Of a stretch of 64,000 nucleotides of DNA, positions 52,571 to 60,522 are shown in pieces. A program made the position numbers and the translations under genes. The notes below the pieces were generated by a model, which saw nothing but the letters and a program-made list of their open reading frames with translations, made no database searches and was not told the origin of the DNA. Within the stretch, counting starts at the first letter, position 1. Each line of letters opens with the position of its first letter. Source of the DNA: Clostridium muellerianum (GTDB lineage Bacteria > Bacillota > Clostridia > Clostridiales > Clostridiaceae); contig NZ_JABBNI010000014.1 in the NCBI RefSeq assembly GCF_012926525.1, forward strand, positions 310,001 to 374,000. The letters run 5' to 3'.

Positions 52571-53620
52571 CTATTCCCCCAAAATTTCTTTCATACAGTT
52601 ATCCCATATTTTAAATCTTTCATAGGTTTTGACTTTTGTAGTAGTTGATGCACCTGCAATAGATTCCATGAAAGATTCATTATTTTCTAAAAGCTCATCT
52701 AGTTTAACTTTTATAGTTTCTCTATTGTTTTTTATATCTTCAAAGCCATATTTTGAAAATGAAATCATAAGTATTTCAAATAGTGCCACACTAAGCTTGC
52801 CTTTTTTATTTTTATTCTTTATTAGAAATGCATCTTTTCCAAAAACATTATATATGCTTTTCAGTGTTTTTAAAAAAGTACCCTTAAATTCAGTTTCTCT
52901 ATTTCTGTACTCATCATAATTATCTAAAGTCTCATTGAGAAATTTTTTTAAATTTCCTTCGTATGATTTAACTCCTCTATAATAAAATGCCATAAATCTC
53001 AATACTAATTCTTGATCCTGCATTGAATTCACATTAACTTTCTTATCTTTTATTAGCTTTTTGTAATCAATTTCTTTAACTAATTCTTTTATAAAAGGAA
53101 TCCCTTTATTTCTATAAATACAATTTCTTAATTCTTGAGAATTTAACCTTACTGCTCCAGTATTAATTCTTTCAAAAATTTCAAACTTTACATTTGGATT
53201 ATTATCTTTTTTCACAACAAAAATAACAAGCTGAAAATCTTCAATCTTTCTTTGAATGCTTGGTTCTAAATCTTTAAATAACTTATTTTCCTTAAAAAGT
53301 ATTGTGTTTTGTAATTTAAATTTATTGTTAACAAATTCTGTTATTGTCCTTATTCGTTGCTGTCCATCTATTATTTCATATCTATATTCATTATCCTCTG
53401 ATAAATAAATTGCTTGAATAGGAATATCTAAAATAATAGATTCTATTAGCTTAGACTTTTTATCTGGTAACCATTTAAAGTTTCTTTGAAACTCCGCTTC
53501 TAATTGAATATCTCCTCTTTCAACCTTTCGCACTGTTTCAAAAACTGAAAATGTTAGTTGTGCTATATTTATATTTTGAGGTTTTAAATTTTCTTTCATC
53601 TCTGTAATTATAACCTCCAT
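52571..53620 (-). CDS. DUF262 (GmrS/ParB-like NTPase) protein
   Basis: A 349-residue protein whose N-terminal 180 residues are a DUF262 domain: LEAEFQRNFKWLP (about 41-53), the NTP-handling DGQQR (85-89) and FERINTGAVRLNSQELRN. DUF262 is the NTPase half of type IV GmrSD enzymes that cut modified phage DNA, but the HNH-containing DUF1524 half is absent; the rest is helical. First gene of the operon. The start is uncertain: GGAGG lies just inside the ATG at 53620, while an ATT at 53608 is 5 bases after it and an ATG at 53599 is 14 bases after it. Confidence 0.85.
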   Translation of the reverse strand: MEVIITEMKENLKPQNINIAQLTFSVFETVRKVERGDIQLEAEFQRNFKWLPDKKSKLIESIILDIPIQAIYLSEDNEYRYEIIDGQQRIRTITEFVNNKFKLQNTILFKENKLFKDLEPSIQRKIEDFQLVIFVVKKDNNPNVKFEIFERINTGAVRLNSQELRNCIYRNKGIPFIKELVKEIDYKKLIKDKKVNVNSMQDQELVLRFMAFYYRGVKSYEGNLKKFLNETLDNYDEYRNRETEFKGTFLKTLKSIYNVFGKDAFLIKNKNKKGKLSVALFEILMISFSKYGFEDIKNNRETIKVKLDELLENNESFMESIAGASTTTKVKTYERFKIWDNCMKEILGE

Positions 53621-53643
53621 TTCTATGATTTAAACATGACAAT

Positions 53644-53652
53644 ATTATATCA
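53644..53652 (-). promoter_or_regulatory. extended -10 promoter of defence operon
   Basis: TGATATAAT on the minus strand (TG-N-TATAAT) about 25 bases upstream of the DUF262 gene; the -35 region is poor. Predicted transcript start near 53636. Confidence 0.5.
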
Positions 53653-53711
53653 CAATGGAACTTTAATATGTATTATTCCAGCTTCGTACATATTAAGTAA
53701 ACTCAATTGTA

Positions 53712-54263
53712 TTATTGGACTTTTGATATTAGTTTTTTATATACCTTCTGCATATGAGGTTCACTGCTGTATGAGTTTACTTCTTCTATAGGAATCCATT
53801 TAACAGCACTATTTTCATCTTCTTTAACAATAAGTGACTCATTTTCATCAGCTTCTACTAAATAAGCAATTGATAAATGTAAGTGGGGAGACACATATTT
53901 CCTTTTTTTTACATGACCTAATACAGTTAATACATCTATAGAAAATATATTTGAAGACAACGCTTTAAGTTTTTTAACTCCAGTTTCTTCTTTTACTTCT
54001 CTAATTGCAACAAATAATAAATCATCTTCACCATCTGCATGACCTCCTGTCCAGGACCATGAATTATATATATTATGATATACCATTAGAACTTTATCTC
54101 TATTTTTATTTATCACGAAAGCTGAACTTGTTATATGTGCAATTTCATTTTCTCTAGTTAAAATATCATCAAATTTATTAATACATTTTAAAATCAACTC
54201 TTTATCCTTTTCTTCCTGTTCATTATAAGGAACATACTTTTTTACAGCTTCAATCCAATCCAT
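53712..54263 (-). CDS. NUDIX hydrolase
   Basis: About 183 residues with the NUDIX box GGHADGEDDLLFVAIREVKE followed by ETG in the middle of the chain, and an N-terminal helical region of 45 residues. The family hydrolyses nucleoside diphosphates linked to another group; substrate unknown. The ATG at 54263 (MDWIEAVKKYV) has AAAGGA 7 bases upstream; the longer frame has no ribosome site. It ends 91 bases upstream of the DUF262 gene on the same strand, so it may share transcripts with the defence module. Confidence 0.9.
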   Translation of the reverse strand: MDWIEAVKKYVPYNEQEEKDKELILKCINKFDDILTRENEIAHITSSAFVINKNRDKVLMVYHNIYNSWSWTGGHADGEDDLLFVAIREVKEETGVKKLKALSSNIFSIDVLTVLGHVKKRKYVSPHLHLSIAYLVEADENESLIVKEDENSAVKWIPIEEVNSYSSEPHMQKVYKKLISKVQ

Positions 54264-54527
54264 ATTTTTATCCTTTCTATAATAGTACATATATTTATAC
54301 ACTATCTGATTTATTTAATAAAACTTAGAGCTACCTAGTCGTTATTTTTATAAAGATGACTCTGATGCTTAATATGTATTATTATATCATAATAAAAATA
54401 TAATTATTTTTCATTTTTGATTATTAAAAAATGTCTCATTAAATGATAAAATCCCATAATTCTGTACATGAATTTTTGTCTATAACATTGGAATAATAAT
54501 TAATAACTTTTATTAATATAAAGGGAG

Positions 54528-55256
54528 ATGAGAGTAATTAAATTCTTAAAGCTAGGCTTTGAAATTTTTATTAGAAATGCAATTTCACTAATATTACTTT
54601 TTTCACTTACAAGATTTATGGGTAAAAAGCAAGTTTCTCAGCTTACTTTTTTTGACTACTGCGTTGGAATAAGCATAGGTTCTATAGCTGCATCTTTTTC
54701 TGTAGATGAAAATATTCCTTATTTCGAAGTAATAGAATCCTTGATTATATGGGGAGTTTTCCCTATACTTGTGTCTTATTTTTCCCTTAAATGTATGTTT
54801 ATAAGAAGAAAAGTTGAAGATACACCAACTATTCTTATTCAAAATGGTAAAATCATAGAAAGAAATCTTAGAAGGGAACGTTTTAATATAAATGATCTCC
54901 TTGAAGAACTCAGGTTAAATGGCGTATTTAATATAAAAGATGTAGAATTTGCCATACTTGAAACCACTGGAAAAGTAAGTGTTCAATTAAAACGAGAAAA
55001 ACTACCATTAACTCCTTCTGATTTAAATATTAAAGTACAATATGAAGGATTATGTGCTAGTATAATCATAGATGGTAAAGTAATGCATTCAAATTTAAAA
55101 CTTATGAATCTTAATGAATCATGGCTAAAAAATGAATTAAAAAAGAGAAAAATAAAATCTTTAGAAGAAGTGTTTTTTGCTTCTGTGGATACTAGCAAAA
55201 ATTTGTATGTAAGTTTAAAAAATAATGATACTAAGGATAAAAATATAATGGATTAG
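54528..55256 (+). CDS. DUF421/YetF-family membrane protein
   Basis: A 242-residue protein with three N-terminal helices (about 5-80) and a two-part cytoplasmic DUF421 domain (about 85-215), with family motifs RFMGKKQVSQLTFFDYCVGI, GSIAA and LLEELRLNGVFNIKDVEFA. YetF-like proteins affect spore germinants and membranes; mechanism is unclear. The ATG at 54528 directly abuts GGGAG, too near to use it well; an ATT three codons on (54537) is 9 bases away, so initiation may differ. Confidence 0.88.
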   Translation: MRVIKFLKLGFEIFIRNAISLILLFSLTRFMGKKQVSQLTFFDYCVGISIGSIAASFSVDENIPYFEVIESLIIWGVFPILVSYFSLKCMFIRRKVEDTPTILIQNGKIIERNLRRERFNINDLLEELRLNGVFNIKDVEFAILETTGKVSVQLKREKLPLTPSDLNIKVQYEGLCASIIIDGKVMHSNLKLMNLNESWLKNELKKRKIKSLEEVFFASVDTSKNLYVSLKNNDTKDKNIMD

Positions 55257-55307
55257 AGCATAATAATTGCACTCTAATCCATTAGTATACTAAAAAATCA
55301 CTATATT

Positions 55308-56384
55308 CTATAATATCTCATCAATAACTCCGCCGCCTACTAATAAATCATCATTATAAAATACAACAGATTGACCTTTAGTTATAGCACGTTGTTTATT
55401 TTCAAATTCAACTTTTACTCTTCCATTATCTAAAGCAGTTATCCATGCCCTTGAAGGTTTTGCAGAATATCTAACCTTAGCTTGAATCTCCATTGTACCT
55501 TGAAGATTGTCAAAAGGTATAAAGTTCATATCTTTTGCAATTAGATCTGTCTTAAATATGTCCTTTTCACTACCTAATACCACTTCATTTCTTAAAGGAT
55601 TTATGTCTGTTACATACATTGGTACACCAAAAGCTATGCCAAGTCCCTTTCTCTGTCCTATAGTATAATAAACTATTCCTTTATGCCTTCCTAATACATT
55701 TCCAGCTTTGTCTACGAAATTTCCTGGTTTAACCTTATTTGGAACTTGTTTTTTTATGTATCTCCCGTGGTCATTATCTGGAATAAAGCAAATTTCTTCA
55801 CTATCTTTTTTATTATGAACTAATAATCCTATTTCTTTTGCTATTTCTCTTATTTTTTCCTTCTTATAAACACCACAAGGCATAAGAGTATGCTCTAATT
55901 GAAATTGAGTGAGGTTATATAAAGCATAAGTTTGATCCTTTTTATCATCTTCAGATCTCCTTAAAACGTATCTATTATCATGTTTTTCTACTACAGCATA
56001 ATGTCCTGTAGCCACATAATCAGCACCTAACTCCATAGCCTTTTTTAATAACGCATCGAATTTTATAAATTTATTACAAGCTACACATGGGTTAGGCGTT
56101 CTTCCATTCATATATTCATCAATAAAATAATCTATAACATTTTTTTTAAATATATCTTTAAAGTTCATAACATAAAAAGGTATATCTAATTTATATGCTA
56201 CCCTTCTAGCATCTTCTACTGCACTTAAAGAACAGCAGCCTCCTTCTACAGCCTCATATTCTTCATCTTCTTGCCACACCTGCATGGTCACTCCTATAAC
56301 ATCATAACCCTGCTGTTTTAAAAGATATGCTGCAACAGAACTATCTACTCCTCCGCTCATACCAATTACAACTTTTTTATTCAT
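55308..56384 (-). CDS. mnmA: tRNA-specific 2-thiouridylase
   Basis: A 358-residue MnmA/TrmU. N-terminal PP-loop GMSGGVDSS, catalytic Cys in [12 protein letters not shown] (first Cys) and the second in EEICFIPD, with a C-terminal beta-barrel. It makes 2-thiouridine at the wobble base of Lys, Glu and Gln tRNAs, using sulphur from a cysteine desulphurase. ATG at 56384 has AAAGGTGAT 4 bases before it. The desulphurase gene nifS lies upstream on the same strand, the usual pairing. Confidence 0.95.
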   Translation of the reverse strand: MNKKVVIGMSGGVDSSVAAYLLKQQGYDVIGVTMQVWQEDEEYEAVEGGCCSLSAVEDARRVAYKLDIPFYVMNFKDIFKKNVIDYFIDEYMNGRTPNPCVACNKFIKFDALLKKAMELGADYVATGHYAVVEKHDNRYVLRRSEDDKKDQTYALYNLTQFQLEHTLMPCGVYKKEKIREIAKEIGLLVHNKKDSEEICFIPDNDHGRYIKKQVPNKVKPGNFVDKAGNVLGRHKGIVYYTIGQRKGLGIAFGVPMYVTDINPLRNEVVLGSEKDIFKTDLIAKDMNFIPFDNLQGTMEIQAKVRYSAKPSRAWITALDNGRVKVEFENKQRAITKGQSVVFYNDDLLVGGGVIDEIL

Positions 56385-56442
56385 ATTTATCACCTTTTTC
56401 TAATATAATTACATTGCTAAAAAAACGCTACATTTGAATATT

Positions 56443-56509
56443 ATGTGACTAATATATAATTATAGTAACGTAATACAGTTAAAAGTTGATTCAGTTACTT
56501 ATGCCACAT
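56443..56509. repeat. internally deleted derivative of giant palindrome 2
   Basis: Starts ATGTGAC, ends GCCACAT, and its right 45 bases (ACGTAATACAG...CAGTTACTTATGCCACAT) match the right end of the element at 33496-33781. The arms and central hairpins are gone. It lies in the nifS-mnmA gap. Confidence 0.6.
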
Positions 56510-56612
56510 TATGCATTATTATATAAAAAATTCAAACAGCTATTTAAAATAACACATTTACTTACAATACTACATTTTATACTATAATCTATAGAATTCC
56601 AAGTAATTTTTT

Positions 56613-57773
56613 CTATTGCCACTTTTTCTTGTTATCTCTAATTTTATTTACTGCTTCTTTTATTATATTTACTACATATTCTACATCCTCTTCTGTAGTT
56701 TTATAACCTAAAGTAAGTCTTAAAGAACCTTTTGCTAAATCCTTATTTAATCCTATAGCCATTAAAACATGTGAAGGCTCCAAAGCGCCTGCAGAACATG
56801 CACTACCACTAGAGGCACATATTCCTTCACTATCTAGCAGCATAAGCAGTGTATCACCATCTACAAGATCAAAACTTACATTTATGTTCCCTGGTAATCT
56901 ATTTTCTCCTTCTGCTCCATTTAACTTAGTTTTAGGTATATTTAAAAGCTCTTTTATCATTTTATCCCTTAAATAAGTTAATCTTCTTCTTTCCTCTTTC
57001 ATGTTTTTCTCCGCTAATTCTATAGCCTTTCCCATGCCAACGATACCCATAACATTCTCTGTACCAGCTCTTTTAGCTCTTTCTTGTGCTCCACCATGAA
57101 TTAAATTATCTACTTTTATGCCTTTTCTCATATAAAGTGCACCTATTCCCTTTGGACCATAAAACTTGTGTGAAGCCATGGAAAGTAAATCTATATTCAT
57201 CTTTTTTACATCTATAGGTATGCTGCCTACTGCTTGAACCCCATCTGTATGAAAAATAATTCCTTTATCTCTGCATATACTTCCTATCGCCTCTATAGGC
57301 TGTATACTTCCTATTTCATTATTAGCAAACATTATAGATACTAATATAGTTTTATTTGTAATAGCATTTTTAACATCTTCTACCTTTACTATTCCAAATT
57401 CATCTACAGGTAAATAAGTAATTTCAAAACCTAATTTTTCTAAATACTCACAACTATGAAGTATGGCATGATGTTCAATAGCTGTAGTTATTATATGATT
57501 TCCTTTATTTTTATTGGCTAAAGCAACACCTTTTAAAGCCCAGTTATCAGCTTCAGAACCTCCTGCAGTAAAATATATTTCCTCTGCATTGGCATTTATG
57601 GCATGAGCTATTCTCATTCTACTTTCATCTATAGCCATTTTAGTTTTTCTAGATATTTTATATATAGATGAAGGATTGCCAAAATAATCTGTTAAATAAG
57701 GCTTCATCTCTTCAATAACTTCTTCTTTCATATAAGTTGTAGCTGCATGATCCATGTAAACTTCTCTAGACAT
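56613..57773 (-). CDS. nifS: cysteine desulphurase, NifS/IscS type
   Basis: A 386-residue PLP enzyme: N-terminal YMDHAATTYMKEEV, PLP lysine in SMASHKFYGPKG, and catalytic Cys in SSGSACSAG. It releases sulphur from cysteine as persulphide for tRNA thiolation and Fe-S clusters. ATG with GGGAGACG upstream. It is upstream of mnmA on the same strand; the nifU/iscU scaffold gene often found between the two is absent, and the gap holds a repeat remnant. Confidence 0.95.
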   Translation of the reverse strand: MSREVYMDHAATTYMKEEVIEEMKPYLTDYFGNPSSIYKISRKTKMAIDESRMRIAHAINANAEEIYFTAGGSEADNWALKGVALANKNKGNHIITTAIEHHAILHSCEYLEKLGFEITYLPVDEFGIVKVEDVKNAITNKTILVSIMFANNEIGSIQPIEAIGSICRDKGIIFHTDGVQAVGSIPIDVKKMNIDLLSMASHKFYGPKGIGALYMRKGIKVDNLIHGGAQERAKRAGTENVMGIVGMGKAIELAEKNMKEERRRLTYLRDKMIKELLNIPKTKLNGAEGENRLPGNINVSFDLVDGDTLLMLLDSEGICASSGSACSAGALEPSHVLMAIGLNKDLAKGSLRLTLGYKTTEEDVEYVVNIIKEAVNKIRDNKKKWQ

Positions 57774-57908
57774 AAATTTATCGTCTCCCTAAACTTTTAT
57801 TTAATATAGTAACAATTTCCAAAAACAATTCAGAGTAAATTACTATGATATTACTATTTTATTTTTAAAATTACCTTTTGTCAATATAAAACGTATTAAG
57901 TCTATTTA

Positions 57909-58065
57909 GGCATATGAAAGAAAATAGCAAGTCAAAGATGTTAGTATATTTTGTGTCAGACAAGGAAACAGGTTCCGCTGATAGTTGTTCTATCAAAGGG
58001 TTCTGTTGACGCAGTATGACGCAAAATATACTAACATACTGACTTGTTATTTTTTTGAATATGCC
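57909..58065. repeat. dispersed palindromic repeat, copy C
   Basis: The best-preserved copy: ends GGCATATGAAAGAAAATAGCAAGTC against GACTTGTTATTTTTTTGAATATGCC; inner parts GATGTTAGTATATTTTG and GCAAAATATACTAACAT; core GGTTCCGCTGATAGTTGTTC and AAGGGTTCTG. About 157 bases, with no coding capacity. Family members also at 28367 and 44846. Confidence 0.8.
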
Positions 58066-58096
58066 TTATTCTAGATTTACAAGAAATACTGCATAT

Positions 58097-58131
58097 AAAA
58101 ATAATGCGAAGTTTTGCTCCGCATTATTTTT
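58097..58131 (-). terminator. intrinsic terminator of permease operon
   Basis: Perfect 12-base stem AAAAATAATGCG/CGCATTATTTTT with an 11-base loop, downstream of the permease gene. Confidence 0.8.
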
Positions 58132-58166
58132 ATTAAGTTCAACATTGATAGTTTTACACAAAACTA

Positions 58167-59456
58167 TCAATTACTTGATTTATCAATTTTCTTATCACTA
58201 CTCTTCATAATAAAGTACAATGGAATTCCTATTACCATTGCTCCAAGTCCCCATGTAATCTGAATTTTAGTTGCTTGAGTTAAAAGCCAACAACTAACAC
58301 CTACAGATAATATAGGAAGAACTGGTCCAAAAGGTACTTTAAAAGTAGATTTCATTCCTTTCTTTCTAAAAATTATAACAGCAAGACAAGTTGGTATGTA
58401 TTGTGTAAATCTTGAAATTGCACTTATTGCTGCAAGTTGTGTAAAACTTCCTGATAAAGCAATAGGAATAGTTAAAACTGCAGTTACTATACTTGCTATA
58501 TAAGGAGTACCCGCTTTATTTTTTTTAGCTATAATTCTAGGTAAAAGTCCATCTTCAGCTAAAGCCACAGCTGATCTTGGAAGTATAAAAGATTCTGCTA
58601 TATTTATACCACCTATGGATACTAAAGTACCAACTGTAACTAAAAGTCCTCCAAAGCCTCCTAAAAATGTAGCTGCTGATTGTGCTACTGGAGTGCTACT
58701 TGCTGCAAGTTTTGCGCCTAATGTTCCTATAGATACTGCTTGAATTAGTATATATATTATTGATACCAAAACCATAGTTATCATAATTGCTATAGGTAAG
58801 TTCTTTTTAGGATTTTCCATATCCTCAGCTGCTACTGCTATACCTTCAAAACCAGTAAAAGCAAAGAATATTAATATTGCTGTAGCACCAAAACTTGATG
58901 GAGTTACTTTAGTTGGAAACATAGGTACAAAGTTTCCTCCTTTTATAAAGAAAATACCTACTGCTATAAATAACACTAGTGGCACAAGTTTTGCTATAGT
59001 CATTATATTATTTAAATTTTTTGCAAAATTTACTCCTAAGATGTTTATAATTGATAAAACTAAAATTATACCTATTTCTATTGAATTTTTAATTAAAGGA
59101 TTAGATGCTGCTGGCCAAATATTAGATAGTGCGGTAGTAAATCCCACTGCAAAAGTAGCCCAAGCTATCATACCTACTACCAATTTCATAATTCCTACTT
59201 CAAAACCTACAAATTCACCAAAAGCTTCTTTAGCATAAACATAAGGTCCTCCATTTTTATTAAATAAACCTGAAACTTCTGCAAAACACAATGCCATGGA
59301 CATTACTAAAATCATATCGAAAACGTATATCCATATACTACCAGGTCCCATAAGCTTCATCGCTTTTCCTGGAAGTAAAAATATGCCTGTACCTATTACA
59401 CCATTGATACCAAGAAGTATTATACTCCATAAACCTAATTTTTTATTATCTCCCAT
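58167..59456 (-). CDS. APC-family amino acid permease
   Basis: A 429-residue, 12-helix transporter of the amino acid-polyamine-organocation family, with the substrate-site motif GINGVIGTGIFLLPGKAM in helix 1 and FFAFTGFEGIAVAAEDMENP in helix 6. It imports an amino acid or amine, perhaps one released by the C26 amidase encoded just upstream (2 bases apart). The pair is driven by a sigma-54 promoter. Confidence 0.92.
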   Translation of the reverse strand: MGDNKKLGLWSIILLGINGVIGTGIFLLPGKAMKLMGPGSIWIYVFDMILVMSMALCFAEVSGLFNKNGGPYVYAKEAFGEFVGFEVGIMKLVVGMIAWATFAVGFTTALSNIWPAASNPLIKNSIEIGIILVLSIINILGVNFAKNLNNIMTIAKLVPLVLFIAVGIFFIKGGNFVPMFPTKVTPSSFGATAILIFFAFTGFEGIAVAAEDMENPKKNLPIAIMITMVLVSIIYILIQAVSIGTLGAKLAASSTPVAQSAATFLGGFGGLLVTVGTLVSIGGINIAESFILPRSAVALAEDGLLPRIIAKKNKAGTPYIASIVTAVLTIPIALSGSFTQLAAISAISRFTQYIPTCLAVIIFRKKGMKSTFKVPFGPVLPILSVGVSCWLLTQATKIQITWGLGAMVIGIPLYFIMKSSDKKIDKSSN

Positions 59457-59458
59457 TT

Positions 59459-60190
59459 TTAATCCCCCTTATTTGATATTTGTACTAATTTTTTAAATAA
59501 ACCAAGCATTATTTCATTGCCTTTTCTAGCCATCATTTCTGGATGCCATTGAATACCTATGACAAAGTCTTCCTCCTTTTCTATAGCTTCTATAACTCCA
59601 TCTTTTGCTTTAGCTGCTACTCTAAATCCTGGTGCTAAATCCTTTATTGCTTGATGATGAAAACTATTTGTTGTCACTTTTTCTCCTAAAATATCATATA
59701 ATTTTGTTCCCTTTACAATTTCTACACTGTGCCCAGCAACTTCTGGTCTGGATTCCTGTACATGTTTAATATAGCAGCCCTCTATTTGAGATAAATCTTG
59801 ATAAATGGTTCCACCTAAAGCTGCATTTAAAATTTGTAATCCTCTACAAATACCTAATATAGGTTTATTTAGCTCCACAGCTGCTTTAATGACCATGAGA
59901 TCGTATTCATCACGCTCAGGACATAAAAATCCCTGCTTTTGTGAAGGTTCATCACCATAAATTAATGGATTAACATCATATCCTCCAGATATTATTATGG
60001 AATCCACAGCTTCTATTTGTGTTTTTACTCCTTCATAATCTGAAATTAATGGTAATATTACGGGTGAGCCTCCTGCTCTTGCAACTGATTGAACATAGTC
60101 ATTATTTACATAAGCTCTTTCATATCCAGGAAACATTCCTCCTTGATCAATTAGTAAATTTCCTACTATTCCTATAAGTGGTTTTTTCAT
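59459..60190 (-). CDS. class I glutamine amidotransferase-like gamma-glutamyl hydrolase (peptidase C26)
   Basis: A 243-residue C26 hydrolase related to PuuD: oxyanion loop SGGYDVNPLIYGDEP, nucleophile Cys in GICRGLQILNAALGG and the His-Glu of GIQWHPEMM. It cleaves gamma-glutamyl amide bonds. With an epimerase and amino acid permease near by, likely substrates are gamma-glutamyl peptides from murein or polyamine adducts. First gene after a sigma-54 promoter; GGAGGG before its ATG. Confidence 0.9.
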   Translation of the reverse strand: MKKPLIGIVGNLLIDQGGMFPGYERAYVNNDYVQSVARAGGSPVILPLISDYEGVKTQIEAVDSIIISGGYDVNPLIYGDEPSQKQGFLCPERDEYDLMVIKAAVELNKPILGICRGLQILNAALGGTIYQDLSQIEGCYIKHVQESRPEVAGHSVEIVKGTKLYDILGEKVTTNSFHHQAIKDLAPGFRVAAKAKDGVIEAIEKEEDFVIGIQWHPEMMARKGNEIMLGLFKKLVQISNKGD

Positions 60191-60227
60191 AATGTCATCC
60201 CTCCAAATTTCTTATGTAATATTCTAT

Positions 60228-60245
60228 AGCAACTTTTATGCCATA
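60228..60245 (-). promoter_or_regulatory. sigma-54 promoter of amidase-permease operon
   Basis: On the minus strand ATGGCAT (GG at 60241-60242) and TTGCT (GC at 60229-60230) are separated by the exact 10 bases of a -24/-12 promoter, 38-50 bases before the amidase start. The next gene upstream encodes a sigma-54 activator. Confidence 0.88.
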
Positions 60246-60351
60246 ATAAAACGTAATCAATCTTTGTAAATTAATTTTTTAATTAAGAAAAACTATAAAA
60301 AGTTACTTTAAACTGAGAATTGCACAGAAAAGCTTTATTTATTCAAAGATT

Positions 60352-60384
60352 AATTTAGTTTTAATTTTAGTTCAAAACTAAATT
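60352..60384. promoter_or_regulatory. candidate activator-binding palindrome
   Basis: Perfect 11-base inverted repeat AATTTAGTTTT/AAAACTAAATT with an 11-base spacer, about 110-140 bases upstream of the sigma-54 promoter, the usual enhancer distance. Confidence 0.55.
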
Positions 60385-60467
60385 TTCTCAATTATCAATT
60401 AGTAAAACCTGCAGTATTTTTATATTAAAACCTTTTTTATTTGGAAGATTAAATATATTTTCTATAT

Positions 60468-60504
60468 AAAAAAGGAAGCAAAACTTAATTCCGCCTCCTT
60501 TTTT
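60468..60504 (-). terminator. intrinsic terminator after sigma-54 activator gene
   Basis: Twelve-base stem with one mismatch (AAAAAAGGAAGC against GCCTCCTTTTTT) and 13-base loop, T-rich on the minus strand. Confidence 0.75.
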
Positions 60505-60522
60505 AGGTTAAATAGGATATTA

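Noticed and set aside
52571-53620. Type IV GmrSD restriction enzyme
   Set aside because: Only the DUF262 half is present; there is no DUF1524/HNH motif in this protein or its neighbours.
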